Positions 1 through 8,445 of a stretch of 64,000 nt of DNA are shown piece after piece. The notes under the pieces are model-generated. The model did no database searches. It was not told the origin of the DNA and worked only from the letters and a program-made list of their open reading frames with translations. Position 1 is the stretch's first letter; the number at the start of each line of letters is the position of its first letter. The translations under genes were made by a program, and so were the position numbers. Origin of the DNA: Diaphorobacter sp. HDW4A (GTDB taxonomy: Bacteria; Pseudomonadota; Gammaproteobacteria; Burkholderiales; Burkholderiaceae_C). The stretch lies in the NCBI RefSeq assembly GCF_011305995.1, contig NZ_CP049910.1, forward strand, positions 1,240,001 through 1,304,000, read 5' to 3'.

Positions 1-150
1 CCTTGTTTCTTATTAATCTTATTAATAATACTTAAACATACAGCAAGAAGCAAATGGATCATGGGGCCTTTTATAAAAATCCTCGGGGAATATGGAGAAG
101 GGAAGTCAATCGACTGCCCTTTGCTTTTTTGTTTTCACTCTTGAGAATAA

Positions 151-342
151 TTAATTGTGGATCTGATCCCTCACAGAGATCCGGCTCTGAATCCAGGTAT
201 CAACTTCCGACTCCAACCAGCCTACTGCGCGCAATCCCAAAGGGATGGGCTTGGGGAAGGCTTCGTCTTTGATGAGCATGTACAGAGTTGTCTTCCCGAG
301 ACTTGTTTTGAGCAAAACTTCCTTCAGCTTTAAGACGCGCAT
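151..342 (-). CDS. AlpA-family phage/island transcriptional regulator
   Basis: This 63-residue protein has the AlpA (prophage regulatory protein) layout. A short helix-turn-helix contains the stretch KTTLYMLIKDEAFPKPIPLG, followed by the family's usual W-x-x-x-E-V-D-x-W-I close, seen here as WLESEVDTWI. Such proteins activate integrase or excision genes of P4-like elements. I chose the ATG at 342 because GGAAT lies just upstream; the longer reading would need a TTG start. An integrase remnant 1.4 kb away fits a decayed integrative element. The surrounding DNA is AT-rich compared with the rest of the window. Confidence 0.8.
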   Translation of the reverse strand: MRVLKLKEVLLKTSLGKTTLYMLIKDEAFPKPIPLGLRAVGWLESEVDTWIQSRISVRDQIHN

Positions 343-630
343 GATGAATTCCAATGATTAAGACATTGGATGTGTCTTTGATAGAGGAATTTGATTTTTA
401 AAAGATCTTTTCTTGGAAGAGGTTTATTGCCACTATGAGTGCTGCAACACATCACGCAGGCTGTCCGGAATCCACACCCCTTGGCTCAGACGTCAACCAA
501 ATATCATCTATGATTTCCACTATCCCAAGAACAATGGCGTATCTATAGCTACACCTTCGCGAGAGACGCCTAGTAGACACGCGAAAAGAATCTATATAGA
601 ATCATAAAAACATCTACATGGAACCTAGGT

Positions 631-1497
631 ATGAACGATGCGAGTATATTTATATCTAAGTCTGGCAAAGAAGAGTTGCAGGACTTTTTTCCAGGCGTAA
701 AAATTGGCCTCAGAGAGCTAAAATTTATAATTGGATACTTGGAAATCAATTGTGAAATTGAAAGAGTGACCGAGTCTGCAATTCAAGTTGAAGTTCTTTC
801 AAAAATTAAAACGCACGCAAGTAAAGATCAAATTGAATTAATCAATAGATGTTTTATGGAGGCTAGGTTTGATGTTGATGATCTCTCATTTATAGAGAAC
901 TCAAAGTCTCATGATTTTTTGGTGGAGAAAACCATTGAAATTATAAAAAAAGATTCAAACTTCATTCCTTATAGAAGCAGGGCGTCTGGAAAAATAAATC
1001 ATGTATTGGGTCACAAGGATTTTTTAATTTTTCTGATTGATGCGCAAAGCACCTCTTTGGATATAAAAAGGAGGTTTGTTGAAATTGCAAAGTTAATTTT
1101 TCATAAATATGCACAGAGGGTAAATTTCATAAAATGGTATAAAGAAGAAAAAGACAGAATTCAAATTGCATTTGAATATTTCAAAATGAAAGGTATATGC
1201 TTTTCTTTGGAGAGTAATATGCTGGATATTCACGATTTGATGATTTTTTTCTGGAGCAATGAAAAAACACAAGAACAAAATAAGTTGGTGGATATAAATT
1301 TTAGACGTTATTATTACAATAAGAAATCCAGAGAGGGTAAGGCGACTAAGCAGGCAAATTTTTCCCTATCTGAGCAATCTATAAAGAATATTGAGAAAAT
1401 AGCTGAAAAGTATAGGATGAATAAATCAATGGTTGTGGACGCCATATTTAAGAGTCCCTCACTTGTAAAGCAAATTGATTTGGCATTAAAAAAATGA
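631..1497 (+). CDS. Hypothetical AT-rich island protein with a C-terminal ribbon-helix-helix-like segment
   Basis: This 288-residue protein is not recognised. It is rich in Lys, Ile, Asn and Phe, with codon use far more AT-rich than the hydrogenase or Liv genes, which points to horizontal acquisition. Roughly residues 240-280 (KQANFSLSEQSIKNIEKIA, then KYRMNKSMVVDAIF) read like a ribbon-helix-helix: a short beta strand, helix, turn and second helix. That suggests DNA binding or an antitoxin-like end on a larger body. No catalytic motif or membrane segment is visible. The Shine-Dalgarno sequence is weak (AGGT). It lies between the AlpA-like gene and the integrase remnant and is probably island cargo. 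Confidence 0.6.
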   Translation: MNDASIFISKSGKEELQDFFPGVKIGLRELKFIIGYLEINCEIERVTESAIQVEVLSKIKTHASKDQIELINRCFMEARFDVDDLSFIENSKSHDFLVEKTIEIIKKDSNFIPYRSRASGKINHVLGHKDFLIFLIDAQSTSLDIKRRFVEIAKLIFHKYAQRVNFIKWYKEEKDRIQIAFEYFKMKGICFSLESNMLDIHDLMIFFWSNEKTQEQNKLVDINFRRYYYNKKSREGKATKQANFSLSEQSIKNIEKIAEKYRMNKSMVVDAIFKSPSLVKQIDLALKK

Positions 1498-1723
1498 TTG
1501 GATTTTGATTTGCCTGATTTCCTTCTTTCTTCCGGGGATGAGAGGAGTAATTAAGTTATAGGTTTGAGTAGATGATCGGGCGGCTCTATTTTGAAAATAT
1601 TTTATCAAATCAAGATTTGATGTTTTTTTGTGCTTATAAATTGGTGGATTACTAGTGCGTGATCTTCTGTTGTAAGGAAGGATACTTCACGGGTGAGTAG
1701 ATGGCGAATTAGATTGACCAGGT
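1498..1723. other. AT-rich non-coding stretch inside the island
   Basis: I see no credible gene, RNA or repeat between the orphan gene and the integrase remnant. The DNA is AT-rich with short T-runs and no convincing hairpin plus T-run. Confidence 0.5.
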
Positions 1724-1990
1724 TTATGCTTTTCGCAAAATAAATTCTTCCCACTCTCGCATCATCTGGCAGCGCTTCTCCATACCTTCACTTGGCTCTC
1801 CAAGGTGTGTGCAATAACCTGCTCGGCGGCCTCTCTTGGAGAGTTGATTTTCTCTCCAGCTCAGTCTTTGAATGTGGCACGAAATCCTTGGAGTACAGCA
1901 TCAATATTCATGTGCCGCATCACGACTGTCATGGTCATATTGGAGGGCCTTTGGTTCCCGGAAATGGTATTTCTCTGTCTCCGATATACA
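1724..1990 (-). pseudogene. C-terminal remnant of a P4-type tyrosine integrase
   Basis: Read on the minus strand, this stretch gives NQRPSNMTMTVVMRHMNIDA, then VLQGFRATFKD, a stop, AGEKINSPREAAEQVIAHTL, ESQVK, and after a frameshift MEKRCQMMREWEEFIL. That is the C-terminal catalytic region and tail of P4/DUF4102-type phage integrases, whose usual wording is HGFRxTFRDWAGE...REVxExxLAH and EKRRxMMQxW. A TGA at 1861-1863 replaces the conserved Trp codon. The box that normally reads HGFR is QGFR, and a small deletion with a frameshift lies near 1790. The N-terminal catalytic half is absent, so the gene is dead. It marks the region as an old integrated element. Confidence 0.75.
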
Positions 1991-2118
1991 TAAGTGACTT
2001 TAATAATCTATGCAGCCTTCGTACGAGGTTCCACTCCGGTTCCCGGCCTGGTGTAGAGGGTAGTAGTAAATTTCTATATTCGAATCACTTTTGCATCCTA
2101 TGTGTTGCTATAGGGAAA

Positions 2119-2129
2119 CTCTGCAAAAC
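2119..2129 (+). repeat. Left inverted-repeat core of the IS5-like element
   Basis: CTCTGCAAAAC, matched in inverse orientation at 3066-3076. The flanking bases of the two ends agree only partly. Confidence 0.7.
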
Positions 2130-2164
2130 TCCCAGTCAACCTCTGCGCATAAGATGATTCGCAC

Positions 2165-2945
2165 ATGAAGCAAATGAGTCTGGATACCGGATTCGAGAAG
2201 TAGTCCAAACGCACGCGTAAGCGTGAGTTCTTGGACGAGATGGAATTAGTCTTCCCTGGTATGAGCTGGTGACACTCATCGAGTCCCACAGTCCACCCAA
2301 AGCTACCGGCAAACCTGCTTTTGCCGTCGAGACCATGCTGCGTGTACATCTGCTGCTGCAGTGGTTCAATCTCTCAGACCCAGCAGTAGAAGAAGCGCTG
2401 TACTACACCCTGTCTTCGCCAGCTTTGCCAAGAATGCAGGCGGTGAGCGTGACCCGCAAATGCACCAGAGCAAGAAGGGCAACCAGTGGCACTTTGGGAT
2501 GAAGTGCCATATCGGTGTCGATAGCAATTCGGGCCTGGTGCACACCGTGGTCTCGACATCAGGCAACGAAGCCGATATATCGCATGCGCACAGGCTACTG
2601 CATGGCCAAGAGAGGCACGCGCTGGGTGACAGCGGCTACCAAGGCGTGGGTAAGCGAGCAGAAAATCAAGGCAGGCAAGTGACTTGGCACATCGCCATGC
2701 GCAAAGGCCTGCGCAAGAAGCTCGATACGGGCACCAAGCTAGGAATGCTCAAAGAGAAATACGAGCAGGCCAAGGCCAGCATGCGCTCCAAGGTGGAGCA
2801 TCCGTCTCGCACCGTCAAGCAGCAGTTCGGATTCAACAAGGTACGCTACCGGGGTATCGCCAAGAACGACAACAAGCTCCAAACGATGTTTGCCCTGTCC
2901 AACCTGTGGCTGGTGCGAAAGCAGTTGACGGGAGCGCAGGCATGA
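2165..2945 (+). pseudogene. IS5-family transposase, internally deleted and frameshifted
   Basis: Reading starts at the ATG at 2165 with MKQMSLDTGFEK and hits a TAG at 2201-2203. It continues in frame as KRTRKREFLDEMELVF, then a one-base shift near 2254 moves it to PWYELVTLIESH and METMLRVHLLLQWFNLSDPA. Near 2400 the N-terminal part, ending VEEALY, is joined directly to the catalytic region beginning FAKNAGGERDPQMHQSKKG. The segment normally between these is missing. The C-terminal half is well preserved to the stop at 2945, including GDSGYQG and the KVEHPSR/VKQQFGF/KVRYRGI run. At least three lesions make activity implausible. Confidence 0.85.
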
Positions 2946-3065
2946 GTGCGCCTGCACATGCCCCAAAAGAGCAAAAAGCCGCAGATGCGGCTTGAAATCT
3001 TGCCGCAAAACTACGCAGAAGCGGGCAAATAGGCAGTGAGCTAACTTGCCGGTCTGAATTCAGCG

Positions 3066-3076
3066 GTTTTGCAGAG
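3066..3076 (-). repeat. Right inverted-repeat core of the IS5-like element
   Basis: GTTTTGCAGAG, the reverse complement of the core at 2119-2129. Confidence 0.7.
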
Positions 3077-3176
3077 GATCTCTAGTGGATGCTGGAGTCG
3101 GGGCTGTGAATTTAACGCGCCTTCGTAGGCGGTGGCTCGATAGGGGGTGCTAAGAGCCAACGCTCTAATGCCCTAG

Positions 3177-3199
3177 AAGTGGGGGTACAAGTGGGGGTA
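3177..3199 (+). repeat. Two copies of an 11-bp G-rich repeat
   Basis: AAGTGGGGGTA occurs at 3177-3187 and again at 3189-3199, one base apart. G-rich repeats of this type could be a recombinase or attachment-site element near an integrated island, but that role is inferred only from position. Confidence 0.45.
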
Positions 3200-3283
3200 T
3201 GAAGAATGGTGATAAATTGTTAGAATCAATATTCTATTTGGATCATATGGGAACATTCAATTGACGCCAGCCCACTCAAAGCA

Positions 3284-3323
3284 ACGCCGCACAATGAGAA
3301 ATCGTTGTGCGGCGTCTTTTTTT
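3284..3323 (+). terminator. Strong intrinsic terminator
   Basis: A perfect 11-bp stem, ACGCCGCACAA (3284-3294) with TTGTGCGGCGT (3305-3315), encloses a 10-nt loop and is followed by a run of seven T (3317-3323). No intact gene ends directly upstream. It probably served a gene displaced by the island insertion. Confidence 0.85.
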
Positions 3324-3525
3324 GCTCTCTAAATTGCCCTGTATTGCGGCCAAATTCACACGAGACTCACACCAATCTGAATCTAAGAGGCAGTCCGCGA
3401 GGTCGTATCTTATTTTGTCCGGTGAGGCGGCTCATATGTCTCCAGATCATGGTGGCTGTACGCCAGATTAATGTCTGAAGCCTGAAGATCGGAAATCGGG
3501 AACACGATGTTTGAGCAGTGAATGC

Positions 3526-4083
3526 CTACGCCTGTAGCGCCACTCGTGCAGCGAATATGGAGGGTGCCAACAGATCATCATCGGTCTCGAGCGCTGCAAT
3601 CAGTTCCAGCATGGTGCGGCCGATTTTCTCGTTGCCATATTGCAGTTCCATCTCCGCGTCAAAGCAAAAATCCTGGAGCATTTGCGCGTGTGTTGTGATG
3701 GGGTAGCCCTTCATCTCTCTCAGGCAAGCGCGCAGAGCTTCTGTGCCTTTTGCCAAATCGCCGTCCCCAAAAAATCCAAATGTACCGTGATGGGATTGGC
3801 GTCGGAACGTTTCTTTTGGGCGCCCGTTTTCATCAAGCACGCTTGGGTGCATGGTGGCATACAGGCGCTCGCGCTTGGCGAGGGGGGATGGGGTGATATC
3901 GATCCCGGCCTTGCGCAGAAGGGGTTCGGCCTCGTCCAGGTGGTTGAACTTCAAGCGCAGAAATGCGGCGCGAGGCAGTTCGTTGGCCAGTTCGGTTTCA
4001 TGGCGTTTGAACCACGCCACCCATGAGACTGAGGCTCGGCCTTCGAGCAGGTCTTTGAACCAGGCTAGGTGTTCCGGGCGCAT
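3526..4083 (-). CDS. Hypothetical protein, 185 residues
   Basis: Not recognised. The protein is soluble-looking, with no signal peptide or membrane segment, and has an acidic C-terminal half (ALETDDDLLAP) and several Arg/Glu-rich helices. The ATG at 4083 lies 30 bases after the stop of the upstream GntR gene on the same strand, so the two are probably co-transcribed. Base composition matches the core genome, not the island. No motif supports a function. Confidence 0.6.
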   Translation of the reverse strand: MRPEHLAWFKDLLEGRASVSWVAWFKRHETELANELPRAAFLRLKFNHLDEAEPLLRKAGIDITPSPLAKRERLYATMHPSVLDENGRPKETFRRQSHHGTFGFFGDGDLAKGTEALRACLREMKGYPITTHAQMLQDFCFDAEMELQYGNEKIGRTMLELIAALETDDDLLAPSIFAARVALQA

Positions 4084-4113
4084 GGATGGTTCAGTGGACG
4101 TGTTTCCGAGTTG

Positions 4114-4785
4114 TCAGAACATGCTCTTGAGAATCACTTCCGCCGTCACGCGCGAATGCTTCTTGATGAGCTTTTCCATTTCGGTGGCGTCACCGCTTTT
4201 CATGACTTCCAGAATCCGCTCGTGCACAGAGTTGACGTTCTTGGATTCGGGCGACGATTCGATCCACACGCGCATCAGTGGCTCGATGAGCGCGTGCAGC
4301 GACGTGATCTGCGCGAGGATGCGGGGGGCGCGGCTCAGGGCGCTGATTTTTTCGTGGAATTCGCGGTGGGCGGTGATCCACAGCGGCAGGTCGTTTTGCA
4401 CCGCGCGCAGGCGGGCGAGCAGGAGTTCGAGTTCCTTGATGTCGGAGGCGGTGGCGTTCTTCACGGCCATGGAGGCGGCGAGGCCTTCAAGCACGGCGCG
4501 CATCTCGAAGATCTCGCAGACCTCTTCGCGGCTGAGCTTCTTGACCACGGCTCCGCGGTTGGTGCGCAGGCTGATCAGGCCCTCGGCGGACAGGCGACGC
4601 AGGGCTTCGCGGATGGGCATGCGGCTCATGTCGAGCTCGGTGGCGATATCTTCGGCAATGATGCGCGATCCGGGCTGCAGCGTGCCCATGCGGATGGCGT
4701 TCAAGAGGTATTGGTAGGCTTCCTCTTGCGCACTGACGTTGGACAGATTCATGGTGGCGGTGGTGATCGGCATCGGGCGCAGCAT
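4114..4785 (-). CDS. GntR-family regulator, FCD (FadR-like) subfamily
   Basis: This 223-residue protein has an N-terminal winged helix at about residues 20-85 (YQYLLNAIRMGTLQPGSRI, then DMSRMPIREALRRLSAEGL), the standard GntR signature in which SRxPxREALxxLxxEGL is the recognition helix. The rest is an all-helical FCD domain with EIFEMRAVLEGLAA, a histidine in HREFHEKI and a further one in SVHERILE. Those positions fit the metal or carboxylate pocket of the subfamily. FCD regulators normally sense small organic acids. The ligand and target are unknown; the gene downstream is the 185-residue hypothetical. Confidence 0.92.
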   Translation of the reverse strand: MLRPMPITTATMNLSNVSAQEEAYQYLLNAIRMGTLQPGSRIIAEDIATELDMSRMPIREALRRLSAEGLISLRTNRGAVVKKLSREEVCEIFEMRAVLEGLAASMAVKNATASDIKELELLLARLRAVQNDLPLWITAHREFHEKISALSRAPRILAQITSLHALIEPLMRVWIESSPESKNVNSVHERILEVMKSGDATEMEKLIKKHSRVTAEVILKSMF

Positions 4786-4988
4786 GGCGGCCCGCGTGTG
4801 CTTGTTGTTGGTTGTATTGCTTTGGTGCCTGCGCTGTCCGTCACGCCTTGGGAGACGTGGGACAGCGTTGTATGGCTATGTTAACAAGCTGCAGCGAACT
4901 GCGAAGCAAAGCACATGGTCCGCGCGGCAAGGCGCGCGGGCACGGGGGCATGCCATGAATGCGATGGGTGGACTGGGCTGCGCAGCAA

Positions 4989-5351
4989 TCAGCCAGCAGC
5001 GCCTTGAGGCAGCAAACTCTGCGGATTTGGGCCGAGCGCGGCTTCTTCGCGTTTGGTGACGCGCGGGGTGATGCGGTGTACCTGTGCGGCGGCTGATTCG
5101 GCATCGGAGACGACATCTGCCAACGTTTGGGGCTCGTCCGCAGGTCTGGCGTTGGTGCGGCCCGCCAGTTCTTCGTTCACGACGGCCATTTCGGCTTGGA
5201 GACGGCGGGTGCGTTCTCTATACATGGTGGCCAGCGCGGCGTGGTGTTCTGCGGCGCTTTCGTGTTCCAGTGCGGCCATGCGGGCTTCCTCCAGACCGCT
5301 CTGGATGCGGCGCATGTAGACGATGGTGGGATTCATGAAGCGCTGGAACAT
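4989..5351 (-). CDS. Hypothetical coiled-coil protein, 120 residues
   Basis: Translation is taken from the ATG at 5351 (MFQRFMNPTIVYMRRIQ) because GAGGAG lies six to ten bases upstream; the longer open frame starts in apparently non-coding DNA. Residues about 15-70 are Ala/Glu/Arg-rich with heptad-like spacing (EEARMAALEHESAAEHHAAL), suggesting a coiled coil. The C-terminal half is polar and Pro-containing. I do not recognise a family. Confidence 0.6.
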   Translation of the reverse strand: MFQRFMNPTIVYMRRIQSGLEEARMAALEHESAAEHHAALATMYRERTRRLQAEMAVVNEELAGRTNARPADEPQTLADVVSDAESAAAQVHRITPRVTKREEAALGPNPQSLLPQGAAG

Positions 5352-5628
5352 GGTGATTTCTCCTCGGTAGCGACGACAACGGAAGTGTTGCGCACCGTGC
5401 TTCCTATGATGACGCCGCGCGGCGGGATTGGCGTCGGACAAATTCCCTACTTTCTGCGCGCAATGGTTATTCACAAACCGCCACTGAGGGTGGGGGAGTG
5501 AAGTTGTTGCAAATCGTTCAAAATGTTTCATTTATTGATCACTTGTTCTGTCTGGCTTTGGCGTCGCATTGCGGGCATATGTTCGGCCAGAGCGGCCCAT
5601 CTGGTTTGCTGACAAAATCCTTTGCATC

Positions 5629-6714
5629 ATGAGTCTGATTCAAGCTTTGCCGGAAGGTCCGCTGGACATCATCGGCGACATCCACGGCGAGTTTCTCGCG
5701 CTGACCCAACTACTCCATCATCTGGGATACAACGCCGACGGCCATCATCCGCAAGGGCGCACGCTGGTGTTCGTGGGCGATTTCTGTGATCGCGGGCCGG
5801 ACAGTCCGGCGGTGCTCGATCTTGCCGAGCGGCTGATCGAATCGGGCCGCGCGGTGGCGGTGCTCGGCAATCACGAGATCAATCTGTTGCGTGAAGATGT
5901 CAAGGACGGCTCCGGCTGGTTCTTCGACGAGCGCGTGCAGCGTGACAACGTCAAATACGCTCCCTACCACCGGCCCGATGCGGCGCAGCGCGAGCGCATC
6001 GTGCGCCTTGTCGCGGGCCTGCCGATTGCGCTGGAGCGTGCCGATCTGCGCGTGATCCATGCGGCCTGGCAGCCAGAGCAGATCGCCATGGCGCGCGCGC
6101 TGCCGATGGGTTCGGTGCGGCGCGAGTACGACCACTGGGAAGACGAGGCCGCACGCCAGGCCCACGAGACGCACCTCGAAGACCGCATGAGGGCCGAGCG
6201 CATGCTCTGGCCGCATGATCTGGAAGATGGCGAGAAGAAGCCGCCATTTCTGGCCGCGCACGCCGAGAACGAATCCAACAAGCAGATGCTCAATCCGCTC
6301 AAGGTGCTGACTTCAGGCGTGGAGCGCAAAGGACGCGATCCGTTCTTTGCGGGCGGCAAGTGGCGTTTCGTGGAGCGCGTGGGCTGGTGGGATGAATATG
6401 CGGACGGCGTGCCCGTGGTCGTGGGCCACTACTGGCGGCGACTGCATGCCATCGACCGCGCGCAGCTCGGCAAGGGCGATCAGGACCTGTTCGCAGAGAT
6501 CGCGCCGATGGCCTGGCACGGGCAGCACGGCAATGTGTTCTGCGTCGATTACTCGGTAGGCGCACGTTGGAGTGCGCGACTCAAGGGCAAAGCGCCTGAG
6601 CGCGACTTCAAGCTGGCTGCGCTGCGCTGGCCTGAGCGCGTGCTGCAGTTTGATGACGGCGTGGTTCTGCCGACCGAGGGGTTTGGCCTGGAGGACGTTG
6701 CGCAGGCGGCCTGA
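5629..6714 (+). CDS. Calcineurin-type metallophosphoesterase
   Basis: The protein has 361 residues from the ATG at 5629 (MSLIQALPEG). The longer frame from 5569 has no ribosome-binding support. It carries the metal-binding motifs of the phosphoprotein-phosphatase/diadenosine-tetraphosphatase superfamily in order: GDIHGEF, GDFCDRGPDS and GNHEIN within the first 90 residues, and GHYW later. The C-terminal 200 residues are longer than in ApaH or PrpE-type enzymes and hold no second motif that I know. It probably hydrolyses a phosphomonoester or dinucleotide in the cytoplasm. It sits directly before hoxJ with about 60 bases between them, but nothing links it to hydrogen metabolism. Confidence 0.85.
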   Translation: MSLIQALPEGPLDIIGDIHGEFLALTQLLHHLGYNADGHHPQGRTLVFVGDFCDRGPDSPAVLDLAERLIESGRAVAVLGNHEINLLREDVKDGSGWFFDERVQRDNVKYAPYHRPDAAQRERIVRLVAGLPIALERADLRVIHAAWQPEQIAMARALPMGSVRREYDHWEDEAARQAHETHLEDRMRAERMLWPHDLEDGEKKPPFLAAHAENESNKQMLNPLKVLTSGVERKGRDPFFAGGKWRFVERVGWWDEYADGVPVVVGHYWRRLHAIDRAQLGKGDQDLFAEIAPMAWHGQHGNVFCVDYSVGARWSARLKGKAPERDFKLAALRWPERVLQFDDGVVLPTEGFGLEDVAQAA

Positions 6715-6773
6715 GGCTCTGATCGCCTTGGGGAACCTACAATTGACCATCTCACCCATCCACCGCGCGATCC

Positions 6774-8177
6774 ATGGCCCCCGAACGACTTTCCGCGAAG
6801 AAACTGCTGCGCGAATCCAGTCTGGAGATTGACGCAGCGCTGGATGACGACGAGCCTTTGCAGAGCGCGGTGGACGAGGCTGTATGGATGGACGTCATCC
6901 AGAAGATGGACGAGGTGTACTCGCAGCTCATCGACGACGAGGTCGAGCTTGAGAAGAAGAACGCTGAGCTAGAGCAGTCGCAGCAGTTCGTCTTCAGCGT
7001 CATCTCGGCGATGTCGGATGTGCTAGTGGTCTGCGACGCGCAGGGCCGCATCGAGCAGACCAATGCGGCGCTCAACGATCTGGTGGGACGCAATGAGGGG
7101 GTGCTGCGCGGCACGCCCTTCGTCGATCTGCTGGCCGATGCCGACAGCGTGGAGCGCGTGCGCCTGGTGCTTGCGCAGACCCGCGCGCAGCGCAGCGGCC
7201 AGGTGCTGGAGCTGCAGTTGCTCGATGCAAGCGGTGCCCACGTGCCGGTGGATGCCAACTGCACGCCGCGCATCGATCACAACGGCCGCCATGTCGGCAC
7301 GGTGCTGGTCGGGCGGCCGACGGCGGAACTCAAGCGTGCGTATCAGGAGCTGCGCAGTGCGCACGAAGCGCTCAAGCGTGCACAGCAGCAGCTCATCCAT
7401 TCCGAGAAGATGGCTTCGCTCGGCCGACTGGTGGCGGGCGTGGCGCATGAGCTCAACAACCCGATCAGCTTTGTGCTGGGCAATGTGCATGCGCTGGATC
7501 GCTACATGCAGCGCCTGTCGAGCTATCTGGCGGCGGTGCATGCGCACGAGCCGCCCGCGCAACTCGAGGCATTGCGCAAGAAGCTGCGCATAGACCACAT
7601 GCTGGCCGATCTGCCGTCGCTGATCGAGGGGACGATGGAGGGCGCGCAGCGCACGACCGACATCGTCAACGGGCTCAAGCGGTTCTCTGCGATGGACCCG
7701 GACGCACGCGCCAGCGTCGATCTGGCTGAGGTGGCCGAGCGCGCGATCCACTGGATCCGCAAGGGCGTGACCACCGCATTCGAGCTGCATTGGGACGAGC
7801 GCGTGCCGTGCCACGTCACCGGTAGCGGTGGGCAATTGCAGCAGGTGATGATGAATCTGCTGCAGAACGCGCTCGACGCCGTCGCGCCCACGCAACGCGT
7901 GCCGGTGCTGCATGTGTCGATCACGCGGCGCGAGGGGCATGCGGTCTTCACGCTGCGCGACAACGGACCGGGGATTGCGGATGTGCACCTCACGCGCATC
8001 TTCGACCCGTTCTTCACCACCAAGCCCGTGGGCAAGGGCACGGGGCTGGGGCTGTCGATCAGCTATGGCATCGTCGAGCAGCATGGTGGCACGCTGTCGG
8101 CGCAGAACGCCGAGCAGCGTGGCGCGGTGTTCACGGTTGAACTGCCGCTCGCGCAGGAAGTGCCATCGGCATCCTGA
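6774..8177 (+). CDS. hoxJ: HoxJ-type sensor histidine kinase
   Basis: This 467-residue protein has no membrane segments, so it is soluble. Its order is an N-terminal coiled coil (EKKNAELEQSQQ), a PAS domain at about residues 75-185, a dimerisation/H-box (GRLVAGVAHELNNPISF, phospho-acceptor His near 225), an N-box (MMNLLQNALDA), G1 (DNGPGIAD), F-box (IFDPFFTTKP) and G2 (GKGTGLGLSIS). In Cupriavidus necator HoxJ binds the H2-sensing hydrogenase HoxBC through its input domain and controls HoxA. Here hoxJ lies upstream of the structural operon, about 14 kb from hoxA and 16 kb from hoxB, instead of beside hoxBC. Assignment to HoxJ rests on domain order plus locus context. Confidence 0.85.
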   Translation: MAPERLSAKKLLRESSLEIDAALDDDEPLQSAVDEAVWMDVIQKMDEVYSQLIDDEVELEKKNAELEQSQQFVFSVISAMSDVLVVCDAQGRIEQTNAALNDLVGRNEGVLRGTPFVDLLADADSVERVRLVLAQTRAQRSGQVLELQLLDASGAHVPVDANCTPRIDHNGRHVGTVLVGRPTAELKRAYQELRSAHEALKRAQQQLIHSEKMASLGRLVAGVAHELNNPISFVLGNVHALDRYMQRLSSYLAAVHAHEPPAQLEALRKKLRIDHMLADLPSLIEGTMEGAQRTTDIVNGLKRFSAMDPDARASVDLAEVAERAIHWIRKGVTTAFELHWDERVPCHVTGSGGQLQQVMMNLLQNALDAVAPTQRVPVLHVSITRREGHAVFTLRDNGPGIADVHLTRIFDPFFTTKPVGKGTGLGLSISYGIVEQHGGTLSAQNAEQRGAVFTVELPLAQEVPSAS

Positions 8178-8364
8178 AACGGTGGAAGTTTGCCTTCCGG
8201 TTGGGCCTGCAAACCGGATGACCAGCTTGCGAATCGCAGCTCGTTTGCTTCTCAGGGTTAACGCGGAACTGATGGGCTTTGACTTGGCGCAAGTCATGGG
8301 TGAAACGCACGCAAGCCCGTATCACAACACATCATTTCGCATCGCAAAAAATCCATGGCGAGAT

Positions 8365-8380
8365 ATGTGCAAACGCACAT
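8365..8380. promoter_or_regulatory. Palindrome adjacent to the hydrogenase sigma-54 promoter
   Basis: ATGTGC-AAAC-GCACAT is a perfect 6-4-6 inverted repeat ending six bases upstream of the -24/-12 promoter of hoxK. It could be a binding site for a regulator or an accessory protein. NtrC-type activators usually bind further upstream, so HoxA is not the automatic candidate. Confidence 0.5.
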
Positions 8381-8386
8381 GGGAGC

Positions 8387-8402
8387 TGGCCCGGCTATTG
8401 CA
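8387..8402 (+). promoter_or_regulatory. Sigma-54 (-24/-12) promoter of the hydrogenase operon
   Basis: TGGCCCGGCTATTGCA has the invariant GG and GC separated by exactly ten bases and closely follows the TGGCACG-N4-TTGCA consensus. It lies 43 bases before the hoxK start codon. In C. necator the membrane-bound hydrogenase operon is sigma-54 dependent and activated by HoxA, and a HoxA gene is present downstream. An IHF site would be expected upstream; the A-rich run at 8345-8351 is a weak candidate. Confidence 0.8.
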
Positions 8403-8445
8403 TTGACATCGGCAGATACGTCCAGAAAACAGGAGACGACCCCCG

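Larger units (their letters stand above)
2113..3082 (+). mobile_element. Degenerate IS5-family insertion sequence
   Basis: The element is bounded by imperfect terminal inverted repeats that share the 11-bp core CTCTGCAAAAC (2119-2129), with its complement GTTTTGCAGAG at 3066-3076. It encloses one transposase remnant. The terminal sequence and transposase wording (MKQMSL, KRTRKREFLDEM, QSKKGNQWHFGMK) are typical of IS5-group elements. An intact copy should be longer, because the middle of the transposase has been lost. I cannot point to a certain target-site duplication. Confidence 0.75.
3083..3525. other. Island right-edge non-coding region
   Basis: No convincing gene is present. The stretch contains a short tandem repeat at 3177-3199 and a strong intrinsic terminator at 3284-3323. 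It may contain the old attachment site of the island. I looked for a tRNA gene that could be the integration target and did not see one. Confidence 0.5.

Noticed and set aside
1792..2157. Plus-strand protein of 121 residues
   Set aside because: It is antisense to the integrase remnant and runs into the IS end; the minus-strand reading explains the sequence.
3083..3283. tRNA gene as island integration target
   Set aside because: No cloverleaf or CCA end could be drawn on either strand.
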